Shown here: in pieces, positions 12,547 through 12,572 of the stretch
Layout: each line of letters opens with the position of its first letter
How positions within the stretch are numbered: position 1 is the first letter of the stretch
From: Caryophanales bacterium UBA4365
Lineage (GTDB): Bacteria; Bacillota_I; Bacilli_A; RFN20; CAG-826
Reading direction: 5' to 3'
Assembly: GCA_002393905.1 (NCBI GenBank)
Contig: DGSJ01000026.1
Location: 1-12,572 of the forward strand
DNA: 12,572 bases
The notes under the pieces: generated by a model
Told to the model about the DNA's origin: nothing
Databases searched by the model: none
Seen by the model: the letters and a program-made list of their open reading frames with translations, nothing else
Program-made: the position numbers and the translations under genes

Positions 12547-12572
12547 TATTACTCTTGGTCGCTATACTCCTC
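12539..12572 (+). CDS. ecfT: 5' end of ECF transporter transmembrane protein EcfT (partial)
   Basis: The ATG at 12539 follows AAGGAGG (12524-12530) at 8 nt and opens MSSITLGRYTP before the window ends. EcfT proteins start with I-T-(L/I)-G-Q/R-Y-x-P, so even these 11 residues match. Position directly after ecfA2, overlapping its stop by 8 nt (12539-12546), completes the usual A1-A2-T order. EcfT is the membrane scaffold that joins the two ATPases to the S component. Confidence 0.88.
   Translation, partial: MSSITLGRYTP

Noticed and set aside
1..12572. Mycoplasma genetic code (UGA as Trp)
   Set aside because: TGA serves as the stop of the FNT, FolT-like and ecfA1 genes, exactly at operon overlaps, and Trp codons are TGG.
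1..12572. CRISPR arrays, tRNA/rRNA genes, insertion sequences, phage or attachment sites
   Set aside because: No regularly spaced repeats, cloverleaf sequences, transposase motifs or terminal inverted repeats were seen on either strand. The tmRNA gene that might accompany smpB is also not here.

Overview
The window is a compact, AT-rich, gene-dense stretch from a low-GC Gram-positive (Bacillota) lineage. SmpB, FolC, a FolT-like S component and the EcfA1-EcfA2-EcfT module all look Bacilli-like. Several genes end in TGA and tryptophan is encoded by TGG, so the standard bacterial code is used and classical mycoplasmas are excluded. An uncultured gut or animal-associated Bacilli/Acholeplasma-like lineage (RF39- or Izemoplasma-type) would fit, but that placement is inference.

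Layout. (1) 1-1358: the tail of a reductase-like gene, then preA (dihydropyrimidine dehydrogenase subunit with two 4Fe-4S clusters), closed by a strong terminator. (2) 1422-5120: an intergenic region with a weak promoter and inverted repeat, then a very large secreted and membrane-anchored subtilase. A small cytosolic protein of unknown function starts 1 nt after the subtilase stop. (3) 5106-7602, minus strand: a three-gene overlapping operon (unknown four-helix membrane protein, short formate/nitrite-family channel, family 2 glycosyltransferase). It converges on region 2 through a bidirectional terminator whose hairpin contains the glycosyltransferase stop codon. (4) 7603-7741: a divergent control region with several inverted repeats. 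(5) 7742-10340: smpB-folC-folT-like and an unlisted 54-codon small membrane protein, all overlapping. (6) 10351-12572: a clear promoter inside a 24-bp palindrome, then dCMP deaminase-ecfA1-ecfA2-ecfT (the last cut by the window end), again all overlapping.

How the genes fit together. Regions 5 and 6 share a folate/one-carbon and dTMP theme. A folate-type S component and the shared ECF motor would import the vitamin, FolC would polyglutamylate it, and dCMP deaminase would make dUMP for folate-dependent thymidylate synthesis. PreA belongs to pyrimidine base reduction. The least understood parts are the subtilase with its C-terminal module and its small partner, the unknown membrane protein-FNT-glycosyltransferase operon, and the 54-aa protein coupled to the folate S component. 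There is no RNA gene, CRISPR array or insertion sequence that I can support, and no gene-free stretch longer than 300 bases.
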